Origin: Brevibacillus massiliensis
Lineage (GTDB): Bacteria; Bacillota; Bacilli; Brevibacillales; Brevibacillaceae
Direction of reading: 5' to 3'
NCBI RefSeq assembly: GCF_000311785.1
Contig: NZ_HE978536.1
Location: forward strand, 116,287 to 180,286
DNA: 64,000 nt
The translations under genes and the position numbers were made by a program. Shown here one piece after another: positions 52,971 to 64,000 of the stretch; position 1 is the first letter of the stretch, and every line of letters begins with the position of its first letter. The notes below the pieces were generated by a model. It ran no database searches, had not been told where the DNA came from, and saw only the letters and a list, made by a program, of their open reading frames with translations.

Positions 52971-54185
52971 TTATTGATCCGTCTCGTTTAACGGTGCAGG
53001 CGGCAGAGCGACAAGCGGCTGCTCCGCCGTGATGTCCTCGATTACGGAGTAATGAATACTCAAGTAAACTTTACCATTCTCTCGTTTTACGTGCAAAACT
53101 TTTTCGTCTTTGATCGTCGCATCCGCTCCCGCCCGCTTCAGCACGTCGTTGCGGGCGAAGCGTTTGGCCGCTTCGATCGCCTCCGCCTCGCTCAGGGTTC
53201 TTGTTATGCCAGCCGCTTTCTGTTGGATCTGCCTTTTGAATCCGATCGGGAAGGTGAACCGATCATAGCTGAACTGGTAGCGCTGCTCGCTTTGCTCGTA
53301 GCGCTCGTACGGGTCCTGGCGAAGGGGCCAAAGCCGAAGGGCGTACTGGCCAACGGTTAAATAGTACGCATCCTGCTTGTCCCCGGTCAGCTCGTACACC
53401 GTCTGGGCAAGCGGCACGGAGACGTTGGAGACGTACCAGACCTCTCCCTCCACCTTCCCCTTGGCGGAGACGAGCTGTTGGCTGGTTTCGCTCCCGATCA
53501 GTCCGGAGATGAGCACCTGGCCTTTGTCGACGTACTGGTTGACCTTGACCATGCTCTTCCCGGCCTCGGGAAGAACGCTGTGAATCACAGCCTTTTTCTT
53601 CGCGATCAGATTGCGGGGACCGGCCTCGGGCTTTACCTCCGGCTTCTCTTTTTCCACGACCTCAATCACGACTCTCGTCCCCTCGATGTCAACCCCTACT
53701 CGCGAGACATCCGGCAAAACTCCTTGTATCTCTTGCTGCAAGACCAGCGGTTCTTTTAGTTTGAACTTCCACGCCCCCACTTTAATCCCGAACTTTTCAG
53801 CGGCTCGGCTCACCTCTTCGGTGGGAATCCGGTGATTTCCCACGATCTCCACATTCCAGACCACGCCGGAGAGCATGTACAACCCGATGATAAAAAGAAC
53901 CACCCCGATGGTAAAGCCGAAACGCAGCCGCATCCGGATGAGCCAAAAAGGCAGCCCGTCACGCCGCAGCACATGGCAGCGACAGCCTGTCTCACGCAGA
54001 AGCGGGCGCAGGCGGAAATAATCGCGGATCAGCATGTCCATCTGTCCATGCTCACCGCTTATCCGCTTGATATTCCAAATGTGCAAACCTTCGCGTAACG
54101 CCAGGTTAATCAACCGCTCAAACCGCTTTCCGCGAACCGTAACTGTAATATGCCCTTCCACCCATTCCCGTATCGCATTTCGCAT
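52971..54185 (-). CDS. yqfD: Sporulation protein YqfD
   Basis: This 404-residue protein has a cytosolic N-terminus (GHITVTVRGKRFERLINLAL), one transmembrane helix (FGFTIGVVLFIIGLYMLSGV) and a long extracytosolic part with a POTRA-like domain (VEIVGNHRIPTEEVSRAAEK). It is the stage IV sporulation protein YqfD, related to SpoIV-type membrane factors and normally expressed with YqfC in the mother cell. The ATG at 54185 has GGAGGGGG upstream. It follows yqfC by 25 nt. Confidence 0.94.
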   Translation of the reverse strand: MRNAIREWVEGHITVTVRGKRFERLINLALREGLHIWNIKRISGEHGQMDMLIRDYFRLRPLLRETGCRCHVLRRDGLPFWLIRMRLRFGFTIGVVLFIIGLYMLSGVVWNVEIVGNHRIPTEEVSRAAEKFGIKVGAWKFKLKEPLVLQQEIQGVLPDVSRVGVDIEGTRVVIEVVEKEKPEVKPEAGPRNLIAKKKAVIHSVLPEAGKSMVKVNQYVDKGQVLISGLIGSETSQQLVSAKGKVEGEVWYVSNVSVPLAQTVYELTGDKQDAYYLTVGQYALRLWPLRQDPYERYEQSEQRYQFSYDRFTFPIGFKRQIQQKAAGITRTLSEAEAIEAAKRFARNDVLKRAGADATIKDEKVLHVKRENGKVYLSIHYSVIEDITAEQPLVALPPAPLNETDQ

Positions 54186-54210
54186 CAATATCCCCCTCCC
54201 TGCCGCCTTG

Positions 54211-54495
54211 CTACGTCTTCTCCAGAAACGTCACACTGGCTATCCTGCCCTCCAGCAGCACCTCTTCCGGCAAAATAGCGCGGATGACAAGCTGTTCACC
54301 TGTGACGAGCAGCTGCCCGTTCGTCAAAAGCAAGCGGAGCTCTTTGTCGCTGAAATGGAGAACCCCGCGATGGTTTTCTATGTACATTTGCAGGTGACCG
54401 ATCATTGTGATGCGCGGGACTTCGAGCACCACATCTTGGGGCAGATCCAATACACCTGCGGCCAGGTGGCGCAATCGGCGGCTCCAACGCTTCAT
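54211..54495 (-). CDS. yqfC: Sporulation protein YqfC
   Basis: This 94-residue small protein of the YabP/YqfC family has the stretch LDLPQDVVLEVPRITMIGHL, typical of the beta-rich YabP fold, and YIENHRGVLHFSDKELRL. In B. subtilis yqfC-yqfD are transcribed by SigE during sporulation. I could not identify a confident SigE promoter here. Confidence 0.93.
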   Translation of the reverse strand: MKRWSRRLRHLAAGVLDLPQDVVLEVPRITMIGHLQMYIENHRGVLHFSDKELRLLLTNGQLLVTGEQLVIRAILPEEVLLEGRIASVTFLEKT

Positions 54496-54575
54496 ATGGT
54501 AAGCCTCCCCTCTTTAATAACCCTATGCAGTATGGGGCGGGTATCATGCGTAGAAAACTTGGCTTCGCCAGATGC

Positions 54576-54616
54576 AAAAACAGCCCTGCTTCCCCGGGTT
54601 CGGGAAACAGGGCTGT
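54576..54616 (-). terminator. Terminator after the floA operon
   Basis: ACAGCCCTG (54580-54588) pairs with CAGGGCTGT (54608-54616), with TTCCC/GGGAA paired inside. AAAAA on the left supplies the minus-strand T-run. It separates the nfeD-floA unit from yqfC. Confidence 0.8.
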
Positions 54617-54625
54617 CTGGTATCG

Positions 54626-55147
54626 CTAGCGTCTGTTATAAGGCATTTTGGCACGGGGCGGCGAGAAGATCAAGGCCCACTTCATCCCTTCCCGCGCCCT
54701 GGCTGCTGCCAGCTGTTCACTTTTCTCGTCCGGCAGGGTGGCGAGCGGTGCCAAGTCTGTCTTCACCTCTGCCTGCTGGTACTCCGTACGGGGCTGCACT
54801 TCAGGCAGATAGTAAGAGGAGCCGTCGGCCAATTCGGCGGTTGACTCCGGTGCCGGCGCAAGCGGAGGGGCAGTCCAGTCGGGATCGCCCTCCGTCCCCG
54901 TCCCTTCCGCCTCTGCCCACTGTTTTTTCTCTACAACAGGCGGGATGGTAACCGTCGGCACAGGGGCGGCCCTTCCGCCTCCCTCTACCGGTGTCAGCAC
55001 CCTCCTTGGGTGCTGGCGCTGTCTCTGCCCTTTTGGTTTGCCGCCGAACACCGTATATCCCAACAGCACAAGCAGGAGGGGCCAAAACTTGCCGATCAGG
55101 GCGAAAACGATGCTGGTCAGGGACAAGATAAGATCTAGCAGTTCCAT
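54626..55147 (-). CDS. Hypothetical membrane-anchored protein (173 aa)
   Basis: This small protein is encoded directly after floA. It has one N-terminal helix (LTSIVFALIGKFWPLLLVLL) and then a long, low-complexity region rich in Pro, Glu and Ala with basic KPKGQRQRQHPRR near the membrane. The arrangement suggests a single-pass protein with a disordered cytosolic tail. Chosen start: ATG at 55147, with AGGTG six bases upstream. I do not recognise the family. Its position in the floA operon suggests a role in membrane microdomains, but this is inference. Confidence 0.7.
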   Translation of the reverse strand: MELLDLILSLTSIVFALIGKFWPLLLVLLGYTVFGGKPKGQRQRQHPRRVLTPVEGGGRAAPVPTVTIPPVVEKKQWAEAEGTGTEGDPDWTAPPLAPAPESTAELADGSSYYLPEVQPRTEYQQAEVKTDLAPLATLPDEKSEQLAAARAREGMKWALIFSPPRAKMPYNRR

Positions 55148-55156
55148 ACCTTGCAC

Positions 55157-56170
55157 CTACATCTTCTTCTCGTCGTCGATGCCCTTGCTCTTCTCGGGAG
55201 AGTGGCCGAACGACTGGCGCATATTGGTGTCGGCCATGATGTTTTGCATGTTGTAGTAGTCCATGACGCCCAGTTTGCCGGAGCGCAAAGCTTCCGCCAT
55301 GGCAAGCGGCACTTCCGCCTCCGCTTCCACTACCTTGGCCTTCATTTCCTGAACGCGCGCCTTCATCTCCTGCTCCAGCGCTACAGCCATCGCGCGCCGC
55401 TCCTCCGCTTTGGCCTGGGCGATGCGCTTGTCTGCTTCAGCCTGATCCGTCTGCAGCTGGGCCCCGATGTTTTTGCCTACATCCACATCAGCGATGTCAA
55501 TCGACAAGATTTCAAATGCTGTTCCTGCGTCCAGTCCCTTGTTCAGTACCGTTTGCGAGATACGGTCCGGGTTTTCCAGCACGTCTTTATGCAGCTTGGA
55601 CGAACCGATCGTGGTGACGATGCCTTCGCCGACGCGGGCGATGATCGTCTCTTCTCCGGCCCCCCCGACAAGGCGGTCAATATTGGCGCGGACCGTCACT
55701 TTCGCCTTTGCCTTCAGCTCAATTCCGTCCATGGCGACAGCAGCTACCACCGGCGTTTCGATGATTTTCGGGTTGACGCTCATCTGCACGGCCTGCAGTA
55801 CGTCGCGGCCGGCCAGGTCAATCGCCGCCGCCCGCTCGAAACCGAGCGGAATATTGGCCCGCTGCGCCGCTACCAGCGCGTCGACGACACGGTCCACATT
55901 CCCTCCGGAGAGGAAGTGGCTCTCCAACTGATTGGTGTTCAAATCAAGTCCGGCTTTGCGGGCTTTAATCAGCGGATTGACGATTCTCGCCGGAATGACC
56001 CTCCGCAGCCGCATCGCAACCAGTGTGATGATCCCGATCCTCACTCCGGACGCCAGTGCCGAAATCCACAGCATGATCGGCACAAATGACAGGAATACCG
56101 ATAGTACGATAAAGACCAAAATGACAATCAAGACAATGGGGAGGAATCCTCCAGCCACCAAACTACCCAT
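55157..56170 (-). CDS. floA: Flotillin-like protein FloA (YqfA)
   Basis: This 337-residue membrane scaffold organises functional membrane microdomains. It has an N-terminal membrane hairpin ([20 protein letters not shown]), a PHB/SPFH domain ([20 protein letters not shown], then [20 protein letters not shown]) and a C-terminal Glu/Ala-rich coiled-coil ([20 protein letters not shown]). It follows nfeD by only 7 nt, the conserved pair. Confidence 0.95.
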   Translation of the reverse strand: MGSLVAGGFLPIVLIVILVFIVLSVFLSFVPIMLWISALASGVRIGIITLVAMRLRRVIPARIVNPLIKARKAGLDLNTNQLESHFLSGGNVDRVVDALVAAQRANIPLGFERAAAIDLAGRDVLQAVQMSVNPKIIETPVVAAVAMDGIELKAKAKVTVRANIDRLVGGAGEETIIARVGEGIVTTIGSSKLHKDVLENPDRISQTVLNKGLDAGTAFEILSIDIADVDVGKNIGAQLQTDQAEADKRIAQAKAEERRAMAVALEQEMKARVQEMKAKVVEAEAEVPLAMAEALRSGKLGVMDYYNMQNIMADTNMRQSFGHSPEKSKGIDDEKKM

Positions 56171-56177
56171 TTGTGAT

Positions 56178-57524
56178 CTACTCCTTTACCTCTTTTTCTG
56201 CCACAACGACGCGGGCACCCTCTACTTCGACGACGACGAGCGGCGTCCCCGCAGCGATGAAGCCGCCAACGCTGACCGCATCGACGCGTTTCCCATCGAT
56301 CTTGACGATTCCCGCAGGGCGCAGCGGGGTGACGGCAACGCCTTCTTCCCCGATCAGTGCGCTCTGGTCTTTGGGAGCGACATAACCTTGTTCATTGCGT
56401 TGTTCGTCCTTCAAGACAAACCGGCTCCACACCCCTCTCACCCCTAAAAACTTCGCCAAAATCACGCTGACAATCAAGGCGATCAAAGCGGCAATGGCCA
56501 GCGATGTCAGACCCTGGGCCGTATCGTACGCGGCCAGCACCAAACCGCTGCCCATGCTGATAAATCCCAGCGCGCCGACAATTCCGCCCGGCAGGAAGAT
56601 CTCCAGCACGATTAATATCGCGCCGAGCACAAACAGGGCGATGTCCATCCAGCTCGCGAATCCGGCGACGAAATGGCCGAAGAAGTACAGGATAAAGGCC
56701 AAAACGCCGATCGTTCCGGCGATGCCAAAGCCGGGGACGATCAATTCGATCGCAATCCCGAGCAGACCGATGAGCAAGAGGAGACTCATGACGACCGGAT
56801 CGGTGACAAAGCGGGCCACTTTTTCACTCATCGTCGGCTCGATTGTCTGTACCTGGCTCTCATTTACCCCCAAGTAGCGGTACAACTCCGCCTGATTCGC
56901 AACGATCTGATCGGCATAACCCAAATTTTTCGCTTTTTCCGCCCCCAGCGACAGGACGGTTCCCCGTTTTTTCAACCCGGTGATTTCCGAGTCTACTTCT
57001 ACCATCGCCCGGGCGATCGCAGGATCGCGCCCGCGAAGTTTGGCTGCTGTCTCCATCTGCTCTGCCCATGCGGAGACGAGTTTGAGTCCCGCCGCATTGC
57101 CCCGCTGATCGATCGGCGTAGCCGCCCCGATGCTGCTGCCCGGAGTCATGACGATCTCATCTGCATTCAAAGCGATGTACGTTCCAGCGGAAAACGCCTG
57201 GCTGCTGATGTAGGCAACGACGTGCATCGGAGCTTCCCGAACGAGTTGGCCGATATCCAAAGCAGCGCCAACCTCGCCCCCCGGCGTATTGATGTCCAGG
57301 ACGACGAGATCGGCTCCCTCTGCCTTTGCGTCCATGAAAGCCCGCTGTAAAAAGCTTTCCAGCCCCCTTTCAATTCCCTGCTGCACCGGGATCAGAAACG
57401 GTTTGTGGTATTCCGTTTTTGCTTCGGCCACGCCGCCGCCGGCTGTGGAAAGCAAACCAATGGAAATCAGGAGGAAGTAACACAGAAGCCGATAAGGCAG
57501 GAATCTTCTTACAGTCGTAACCAA
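56178..57524 (-). CDS. yqeZ: Long-form NfeD protein (YqeZ), ClpP-like protease plus membrane and OB domains
   Basis: This 448-residue protein begins with a signal sequence, followed by a ClpP/S49-like serine protease domain ([40 protein letters not shown] with the candidate Ser). Four to five membrane helices and a C-terminal NfeD OB domain ([20 protein letters not shown], ending [11 protein letters not shown]) come next. Long NfeD proteins process or assist SPFH partners such as FloA, encoded immediately downstream. Confidence 0.94.
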   Translation of the reverse strand: MVTTVRRFLPYRLLCYFLLISIGLLSTAGGGVAEAKTEYHKPFLIPVQQGIERGLESFLQRAFMDAKAEGADLVVLDINTPGGEVGAALDIGQLVREAPMHVVAYISSQAFSAGTYIALNADEIVMTPGSSIGAATPIDQRGNAAGLKLVSAWAEQMETAAKLRGRDPAIARAMVEVDSEITGLKKRGTVLSLGAEKAKNLGYADQIVANQAELYRYLGVNESQVQTIEPTMSEKVARFVTDPVVMSLLLLIGLLGIAIELIVPGFGIAGTIGVLAFILYFFGHFVAGFASWMDIALFVLGAILIVLEIFLPGGIVGALGFISMGSGLVLAAYDTAQGLTSLAIAALIALIVSVILAKFLGVRGVWSRFVLKDEQRNEQGYVAPKDQSALIGEEGVAVTPLRPAGIVKIDGKRVDAVSVGGFIAAGTPLVVVEVEGARVVVAEKEVKE

Positions 57525-57660
57525 AATCTCTTCCCTCCCTTCAGTGGGGATGCTGCGCTTGCTAGCCTACTATGGTATACGAAAGAAGAGAGGTATTGTT
57601 TCACAAATCTGGAGATGAATCTCTTGGCGATACGAGCGGGGAAACAAGTGCGGTCAGTAA

Positions 57661-57688
57661 AAGAACCCAGTCTCTTCAGACCGGGTTC
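57661..57688 (-). terminator. Terminator of the rpsU-yqeY operon
   Basis: AGAACCC-A-GTCT (57661-57672) pairs with AGAC-C-GGGTTCT (57677-57688) around CTTC, with one A-C mismatch. TAAAAG on the left and CGTTTT on the right give short T-runs in both directions. Confidence 0.65.
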
Positions 57689-57693
57689 TCGTT

Positions 57694-58140
57694 TTATGAA
57701 GGCAACTCTTCACTTACAATCTTTTGAACGAGGGTACCATCGGCTTTTCCCTTCACCTTTGGGATGATCGCCCCCATCACTTTTCCCATCTCTTTCTTGG
57801 TGGTTGCGCCTACCTGTGAGATGGTTTCACGAACGATTTGACGAATCTCGTCTTCGCTCAACTGAGCCGGCAGATAGGAAGTCAAAATCTCCATTTCCTC
57901 CCGCGTCTTTCCGGCTAAATCTTCACGTCCTGCTTTTTCAAACTCATGGAGGGAATCACGGCGTTGTTTTAACTCACGGCCTAAGATAGTCAGCACGTCG
58001 TCTTCGGACAACTGACTGCCTTTGGTAATCTCTTCGTTTTTGATAGCGGCTTTTACCATGCGGATAACGGAGAGTTTTACAGTAGCTTTGTCCTTCATCG
58101 CTTGCTTTAGATCTTGGTCGAGACGCTCCATTACACTCAT
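57694..58140 (-). CDS. yqeY: GatB/YqeY domain protein YqeY
   Basis: This 148-residue protein is homologous to the C-terminal tRNA-binding domain of GatB. It shows LDQDLKQAMKDKATVKLSVI at the start, EMEILTSYLPAQLSEDEIRQ, and the end GKVMGAIIPKVKGKADGTLV. The role of YqeY is not established. It follows rpsU by 19 nt, as in B. subtilis. Confidence 0.94.
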   Translation of the reverse strand: MSVMERLDQDLKQAMKDKATVKLSVIRMVKAAIKNEEITKGSQLSEDDVLTILGRELKQRRDSLHEFEKAGREDLAGKTREEMEILTSYLPAQLSEDEIRQIVRETISQVGATTKKEMGKVMGAIIPKVKGKADGTLVQKIVSEELPS

Positions 58141-58159
58141 GCTAAGCCCTCCTCAGCTC

Positions 58160-58333
58160 CTAGTATTTACGCTTGCGAGCAGCCTCCGATTTCTTCTTCC
58201 GAGCTACACTGGGCTTCTCGAAGTGGCGGCGTTTACGGAGCTCAGCCATTACACCGGCTTTTGCACTCTCTCGCTTGAAACGTCGAAGCGCACTTTCTAG
58301 GGATTCGTTTTTTCGAACACGAACTTCTGCCAT
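58160..58333 (-). CDS. rpsU: 30S ribosomal protein S21
   Basis: This 57-residue basic protein has the S21 sequence: [20 protein letters not shown] then [20 protein letters not shown] and the Lys/Arg tail [15 protein letters not shown]21 helps 30S subunits select mRNA. The start is the ATG at 58333 behind GGAGGGAGG; the longer in-frame form is not plausible. Confidence 0.97.
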   Translation of the reverse strand: MAEVRVRKNESLESALRRFKRESAKAGVMAELRKRRHFEKPSVARKKKSEAARKRKY

Positions 58334-58396
58334 CTGTCTTCCCTCCCTCCGCTTGAAACAGTGGGACAACTGTTCGAGCACAGACTGTCACACTAC

Positions 58397-58426
58397 ATTA
58401 TAGGGTAGCTGACTACCTCTGGTCAA
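58397..58426 (-). promoter_or_regulatory. Promoter of rpsU-yqeY
   Basis: On the minus strand TTGACC (58421-58426) and a perfect TATAAT (58397-58402) are 18 nt apart, giving a leader of about 57 nt before rpsU. Confidence 0.8.
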
Positions 58427-58563
58427 CCTTCTCGAGCGGCAAGTAGGCGCACATAATGAAATTTTTTTATCTGAAGCCGGATTTTCACCTTGCAGTCGGA
58501 AATTGTGCGTGATAGCATCAGGTCACTGATACTTCTATACTGATCACAAAGGGGAAGACGGCA

Positions 58564-59940
58564 ATGCATCCTATCAGTTTTCAACAAGTTGCCCGAATGG
58601 CGGAAGGATTGCTGCTGCAGGGAGACCCGGCACAGACGATCCGTTCCGTTCACTTCGACAGCCGTTCACTCACGGAAGGCAGCCTGTTCGTCGCCGTTCA
58701 AGGCGGCAATCGCGACGGCCATGACTTTCTGCTGCAGGCGGCCGATCAAGGCGCGTGCGGCGCCCTGATCACCGACGAAAGCAAAATCCCGGCTGGGCTT
58801 CCCGCCTCGTTTGGGCTTATTCTGGTCAATGACAGCTTGCGCGGATTCCAAAAATTATCAGGCAGCTATCGCAGGCAATTCTCTTTCCCGTTCGTCGCCG
58901 TCACCGGCAGCAACGGCAAGACTACGACAAAAGACGTCATTGCCCACGTTCTCAGTCAGCAGCTCGCTACTTATAAAACGTACAAAAACTATAATAACCA
59001 CCTGGGAGTGCCTTATTCACTGCTTCAGCTTCAGCGGGAGCTGGAGGTGGCTGTTTTGGAGCTCGGCATGAACCACGCCGGCGAAATCGACCTGTTGGCC
59101 TCACTGGTCAAACCCCAAATCAGCGTCATCACCAATATCAGCGATGCCCATATCGAGCATTTCGGGACGAAGGAAAAAATCGCCCTGGCAAAAGCCGAGC
59201 TGCTTTCCCATACCGATCCTGACGGCATGGTGCTGCTCAACGGCGACAACGAGTACCTGCGGAAGATCAGCCACCTCTACGACGGAAAGCTGCTGTTTTA
59301 TTCCGTAGAAGGACCTGCCGACATCTGGGCGGACGAGATTGAGCCGACCGAATCAGGTACCCGCTTTACCGTCCATTTCCGCACGGGGGAACACTTTCCC
59401 GTCTTTTTGTCGCTGCATGGGAGACACAACGTCTCCAACGCGCTCGCGGCGATCGCGATCGGACGGCACTTTGGGCTCGCCCCAGAGACAATCTGCGAAG
59501 CGCTGAAGAGCGTCAGCATCTCCGGGATGCGCTTCGAAGTATCGCCTACCGCTGCGGGCGGGGTGCTGATCAACGACGCTTACAACGCCAGCCCTACTTC
59601 GATGAAGGCATCGATCGAAACCTTCGCCGGTCTCTTTCCCGAGCGAAAGCGAATTCTGGTATTGGGCGACATGTTCGAGCTGGGTGAAGACAGCCTGAAA
59701 ATGCACAGCGAAGTAGGCCAATTCATCGACAAATACAAGGCGGACTTTCACCTGCTCATCGCCATCGGCGAGGCAAGCCGCCATCTGCACGACGCCTACA
59801 CGGGCGAAAAACGCTATTTTCCGACCAAAGAGGAAGCGCTCGAAAGCATCAAGGCTTTAAACCAGCCGGGCAATGCCATTCTATTCAAAGCGTCCCGCGG
59901 CATGAAATTCGAGACGCTGGTCGAGGCGTTGAAGGGGTAG
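58564..59940 (+). CDS. murF: UDP-MurNAc-tripeptide:D-Ala-D-Ala ligase MurF
   Basis: This 458-residue ATP-dependent Mur ligase adds D-Ala-D-Ala to the UDP-muramyl tripeptide, the last cytosolic step of the peptidoglycan precursor. The P-loop is VTGSNGKTTTKDVI, with HLGVPYSLL, NHAGEIDLLASLVKP, LHGRHNVSNALAAIAI and NDAYNASPTSMKASIETFAG as further signatures. AAAGGGGAAG precedes the ATG. It is transcribed opposite to ddl, which supplies the D-Ala-D-Ala, with bcrC and glpK between them instead of the frequent ddl-murF pair. Confidence 0.96.
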   Translation: MHPISFQQVARMAEGLLLQGDPAQTIRSVHFDSRSLTEGSLFVAVQGGNRDGHDFLLQAADQGACGALITDESKIPAGLPASFGLILVNDSLRGFQKLSGSYRRQFSFPFVAVTGSNGKTTTKDVIAHVLSQQLATYKTYKNYNNHLGVPYSLLQLQRELEVAVLELGMNHAGEIDLLASLVKPQISVITNISDAHIEHFGTKEKIALAKAELLSHTDPDGMVLLNGDNEYLRKISHLYDGKLLFYSVEGPADIWADEIEPTESGTRFTVHFRTGEHFPVFLSLHGRHNVSNALAAIAIGRHFGLAPETICEALKSVSISGMRFEVSPTAAGGVLINDAYNASPTSMKASIETFAGLFPERKRILVLGDMFELGEDSLKMHSEVGQFIDKYKADFHLLIAIGEASRHLHDAYTGEKRYFPTKEEALESIKALNQPGNAILFKASRGMKFETLVEALKG

Positions 59941-60019
59941 ATCTAAGGAATTGAAAGGGCTGCTTGGTATGAATGCAAACTCCTTGGCGTTCTTTCTTAA
60001 CTAAAGAGCAAAAGCTCGA

Positions 60020-60227
60020 GAGACAGAGAAAAATGGAGCGAGCGCAGGCCTTGGCAACGCCCACCCAGTCGGAACAGAAAAAAGCGGCACACGCTTGTCG
60101 ACCAAATTCTACGTTGAGATGCTTACAGTCATTTTTGGTCGACGTGCCGCTTTTTGGAGTGGAGACGGCCAGTCCCGCTTCCCTGTTGGCGTGCCACGAA
60201 CGGAGCAAGCCCATTTTTCTCTGTCTC
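60020..60227. repeat. 208-nt nested imperfect inverted repeat after murF
   Basis: The outer 17-bp arms (60020-60036 with 60211-60227) are perfect complements, reading GAGACAGAGAAAAATGG on the left. The middle parts share TTGGC and GCC segments imperfectly. The inner arms are 12 bp (AAAAAGCGGCAC, 60079-60090 with 60144-60155) and 10 bp (GTCGACCAAA, 60097-60106 with 60134-60143), separated on the left by a 6-nt bulge. The inner hairpin ends in TTTTT and can terminate murF transcripts. The whole could be a MITE-like insertion or a structured RNA. No ORF was seen in 59941-60310. Confidence 0.6.
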
Positions 60228-60247
60228 CATAGCCAGTGTTCTCAAAC

Positions 60248-60285
60248 CAAAAAAGAACGCAGGGCGCTTTTTCCCTGCGTTTTTC
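60248..60285. terminator. Bidirectional terminator between murF and bcrC
   Basis: AACGCAGGG (60256-60264) pairs with CCCTGCGTT (60273-60281). TTTTC lies on the right and AAAAAAG on the left, so transcripts from either direction are stopped. Confidence 0.8.
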
Positions 60286-60310
60286 TTGACTAGCATGGAT
60301 ATGACCTCGT

Positions 60311-60913
60311 TCAGTTGCGCCCTGACCCAATCGATCTCGATTTTCTGCCAAACAGGATTTGCAGCACTTTTTCGTAGACGGCAATGATGAGATCGGCAAG
60401 CGGTGCCAGGAACCTTTCGCCCGCCAGAAACAAAATCCCGATCACGCCTGCGACGACAATAGAACCGATCACGTCTCCGGGGTAGTGATGCCCCACGTAA
60501 ACGCGGGAGAGCCCCGTCAACACAGCCAAAGCCAGCATGCTGATCCCCCAGCTGCCAGTCAGGCGCTTGCGCAGCAAAATGGCGATCGCCAATGCAAATG
60601 CTCCGGTGGAGTGGTCGCTCGGGAACGATGCGTCGGGATCGTGAGGATACAACAGATTGACAGGGTGGCTGACAAATGGTCGCGGCTCAAAGTAAATGTG
60701 GCCGATTACATTATTTACGATCAGAGCTGCTATCCCGGTAAATCCCGCAAACAGGACCGCACGCTTCACCTGCTTGCTGCCGCCGAGCCACAACACGACA
60801 AGACAGATGGCAAACAGCAGCAAAGCGTATTTACTGATGAAGACCATCGCGGAATCCAGCCAGGAAAAATGGCCAGACCAGCCATGGATGAGTTGAAACA
60901 CTTCGTAGTTCAT
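60311..60913 (-). CDS. bcrC: Undecaprenyl-diphosphatase BcrC (PAP2 family)
   Basis: This 200-residue PAP2-fold membrane phosphatase resembles B. subtilis BcrC, which recycles undecaprenyl pyrophosphate and gives bacitracin resistance. It starts NYEVFQLIHGWSGHFSWLDS and has the three phosphatase motifs: YFEPRPFVSH (a KX6RP-like variant), PSDHSTGAFA and SRVYVGHHYPGDVIGS, with catalytic His residues intact. About six membrane helices fit. The gene is alone, and no bacitracin-sensing system is adjacent. Confidence 0.92.
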   Translation of the reverse strand: MNYEVFQLIHGWSGHFSWLDSAMVFISKYALLLFAICLVVLWLGGSKQVKRAVLFAGFTGIAALIVNNVIGHIYFEPRPFVSHPVNLLYPHDPDASFPSDHSTGAFALAIAILLRKRLTGSWGISMLALAVLTGLSRVYVGHHYPGDVIGSIVVAGVIGILFLAGERFLAPLADLIIAVYEKVLQILFGRKSRSIGSGRN

Positions 60914-61083
60914 CGGTCAGCTCCCCTCATTTTCGTGCTTGCCCCAAACATTATAGTGCTTAATCGGGAAACTTTCCACGTTTTTTCCTGAACCTGCCTC
61001 TGGTTTTTACAAAGCGCACATGACCCTTTGCAAACGGGAAGCTGGGTTCCCCCGCGGATCAGCCGGCGAGTCTTCCGGCGGTT

Positions 61084-63782
<2,699 letters not shown>

Positions 63783-63957
63783 GACTCCAAAAACTCCCTT
63801 CTCCCCGCTGCCTTTTTTTGTAAAAAACCGTTGACGTCTTTCATACATCATGGATGTGAACGCTTGCGATCAACAGGTCATGACCGTTTTCTTTCCATCC
63901 TATTCAAAACCGTTCGTCTCTGCGCCCATCCGCAACCAGGCTTTTGTACACGTAGCA

Positions 63958-63986
63958 AGAATACTAGATGACCCCGCGAATGACAA
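63958..63986 (-). promoter_or_regulatory. Candidate promoter of ddl
   Basis: On the minus strand TTGTCA (63981-63986) and TATTCT (63958-63963) are 17 nt apart, about 180 nt upstream of ddl. The remaining interval to the window edge contains no recognised gene; a plus-strand frame from about 63877 to the edge stays open but has no convincing ribosome-binding site. Confidence 0.4.
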
Positions 63987-64000
63987 GAGCCGGATGAAGC

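Noticed and set aside
63877-64000. Plus-strand frame running off the window edge
   Set aside because: The frame stays open to the edge, but only a weak AGG precedes the ATG, it overlaps a likely ddl promoter on the other strand, and about forty codons are too few to judge.

Overview
This window is a chromosomal segment of a spore-forming, low-to-moderate GC Gram-positive bacterium of the order Bacillales. The evidence is the canonical block nfeD/yqeZ-floA ... yqfC-yqfD-phoH-ybeY-dgkA-cdd-era-yqzL-recO-glyQS-ccpN-ppsR-dnaG-sigA, the sporulation genes yqfC and yqfD, a glyQS T-box, and Shine-Dalgarno sites of the AAAGGAGG type. An S-layer-homology protein and the moderately high GC suggest the Brevibacillus/Paenibacillaceae side of the order; that genus-level guess is inference.

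Layout. 1-360: one small unknown gene with its terminator. 500-7330 (minus strand): a carboxylate catabolic locus with a complete TRAP transporter (dctP-dctQ-dctM), an HpcH-type aldolase, a fumarylacetoacetate-hydrolase-family enzyme, a malate/lactate-dehydrogenase-family (Ldh_2) oxidoreductase and a FadR-type GntR regulator. Three copies of a TGGT-NNN-ACCA palindrome define its apparent regulon. 7557-9040: tRNA-Ser and an MdtG-like efflux pump. 9211-17282: a beta-amino-acid pathway matching the B. subtilis yodTSRQP cluster (aminotransferase, CoA-transferase, deacetylase, beta-lysine acetyltransferase AblB) plus an aldehyde dehydrogenase and a PucR-type activator, without the lysine 2,3-aminomutase that normally accompanies it. 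17444-24708: a 30-residue membrane peptide, glycerophosphodiesterase, radical-SAM YtqA, a GT2 glycosyltransferase, three tRNAs, a MerR-methyltransferase fusion, a second methyltransferase and a beta-propeller-like lipoprotein. 24797-27141: trpEG, a fused anthranilate synthase behind a leader with eleven NAG-type repeats at 5-nt pitch, i.e. a TRAP-protein site, and mutually exclusive hairpins that involve the Shine-Dalgarno sequence. 27186-30755: an EamA protein, six tRNAs and two phosphatase/nuclease-like genes. 30872-37352 (minus): trmK-yqfO-zinc ribbon-SLH protein-S41 protease-TetR, probably one operon. 37537-39751: acyl-CoA dehydrogenase behind a near-perfect palindrome, and a membrane protein.

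39900-58333 is the conserved macromolecular-synthesis region, all on the minus strand: sigA, dnaG, a 33-codon ORF, the PPDK regulatory protein, ccpN (apparently initiated at AUC), glyS/glyQ with T-box and promoter, recO, yqzL, era, cdd, a DUF502 protein, dgkA, ybeY, phoH, yqfD, yqfC, a small membrane protein, floA, nfeD, yqeY and rpsU. 58564-63782 holds cell-envelope genes: murF, bcrC, glpK and ddl, with a 208-nt nested inverted repeat after murF.

All functions are from reading motifs and remembered family resemblance; no database search was run. Where an upstream in-frame codon lacked a ribosome-binding site, the start was moved to the codon that has one.
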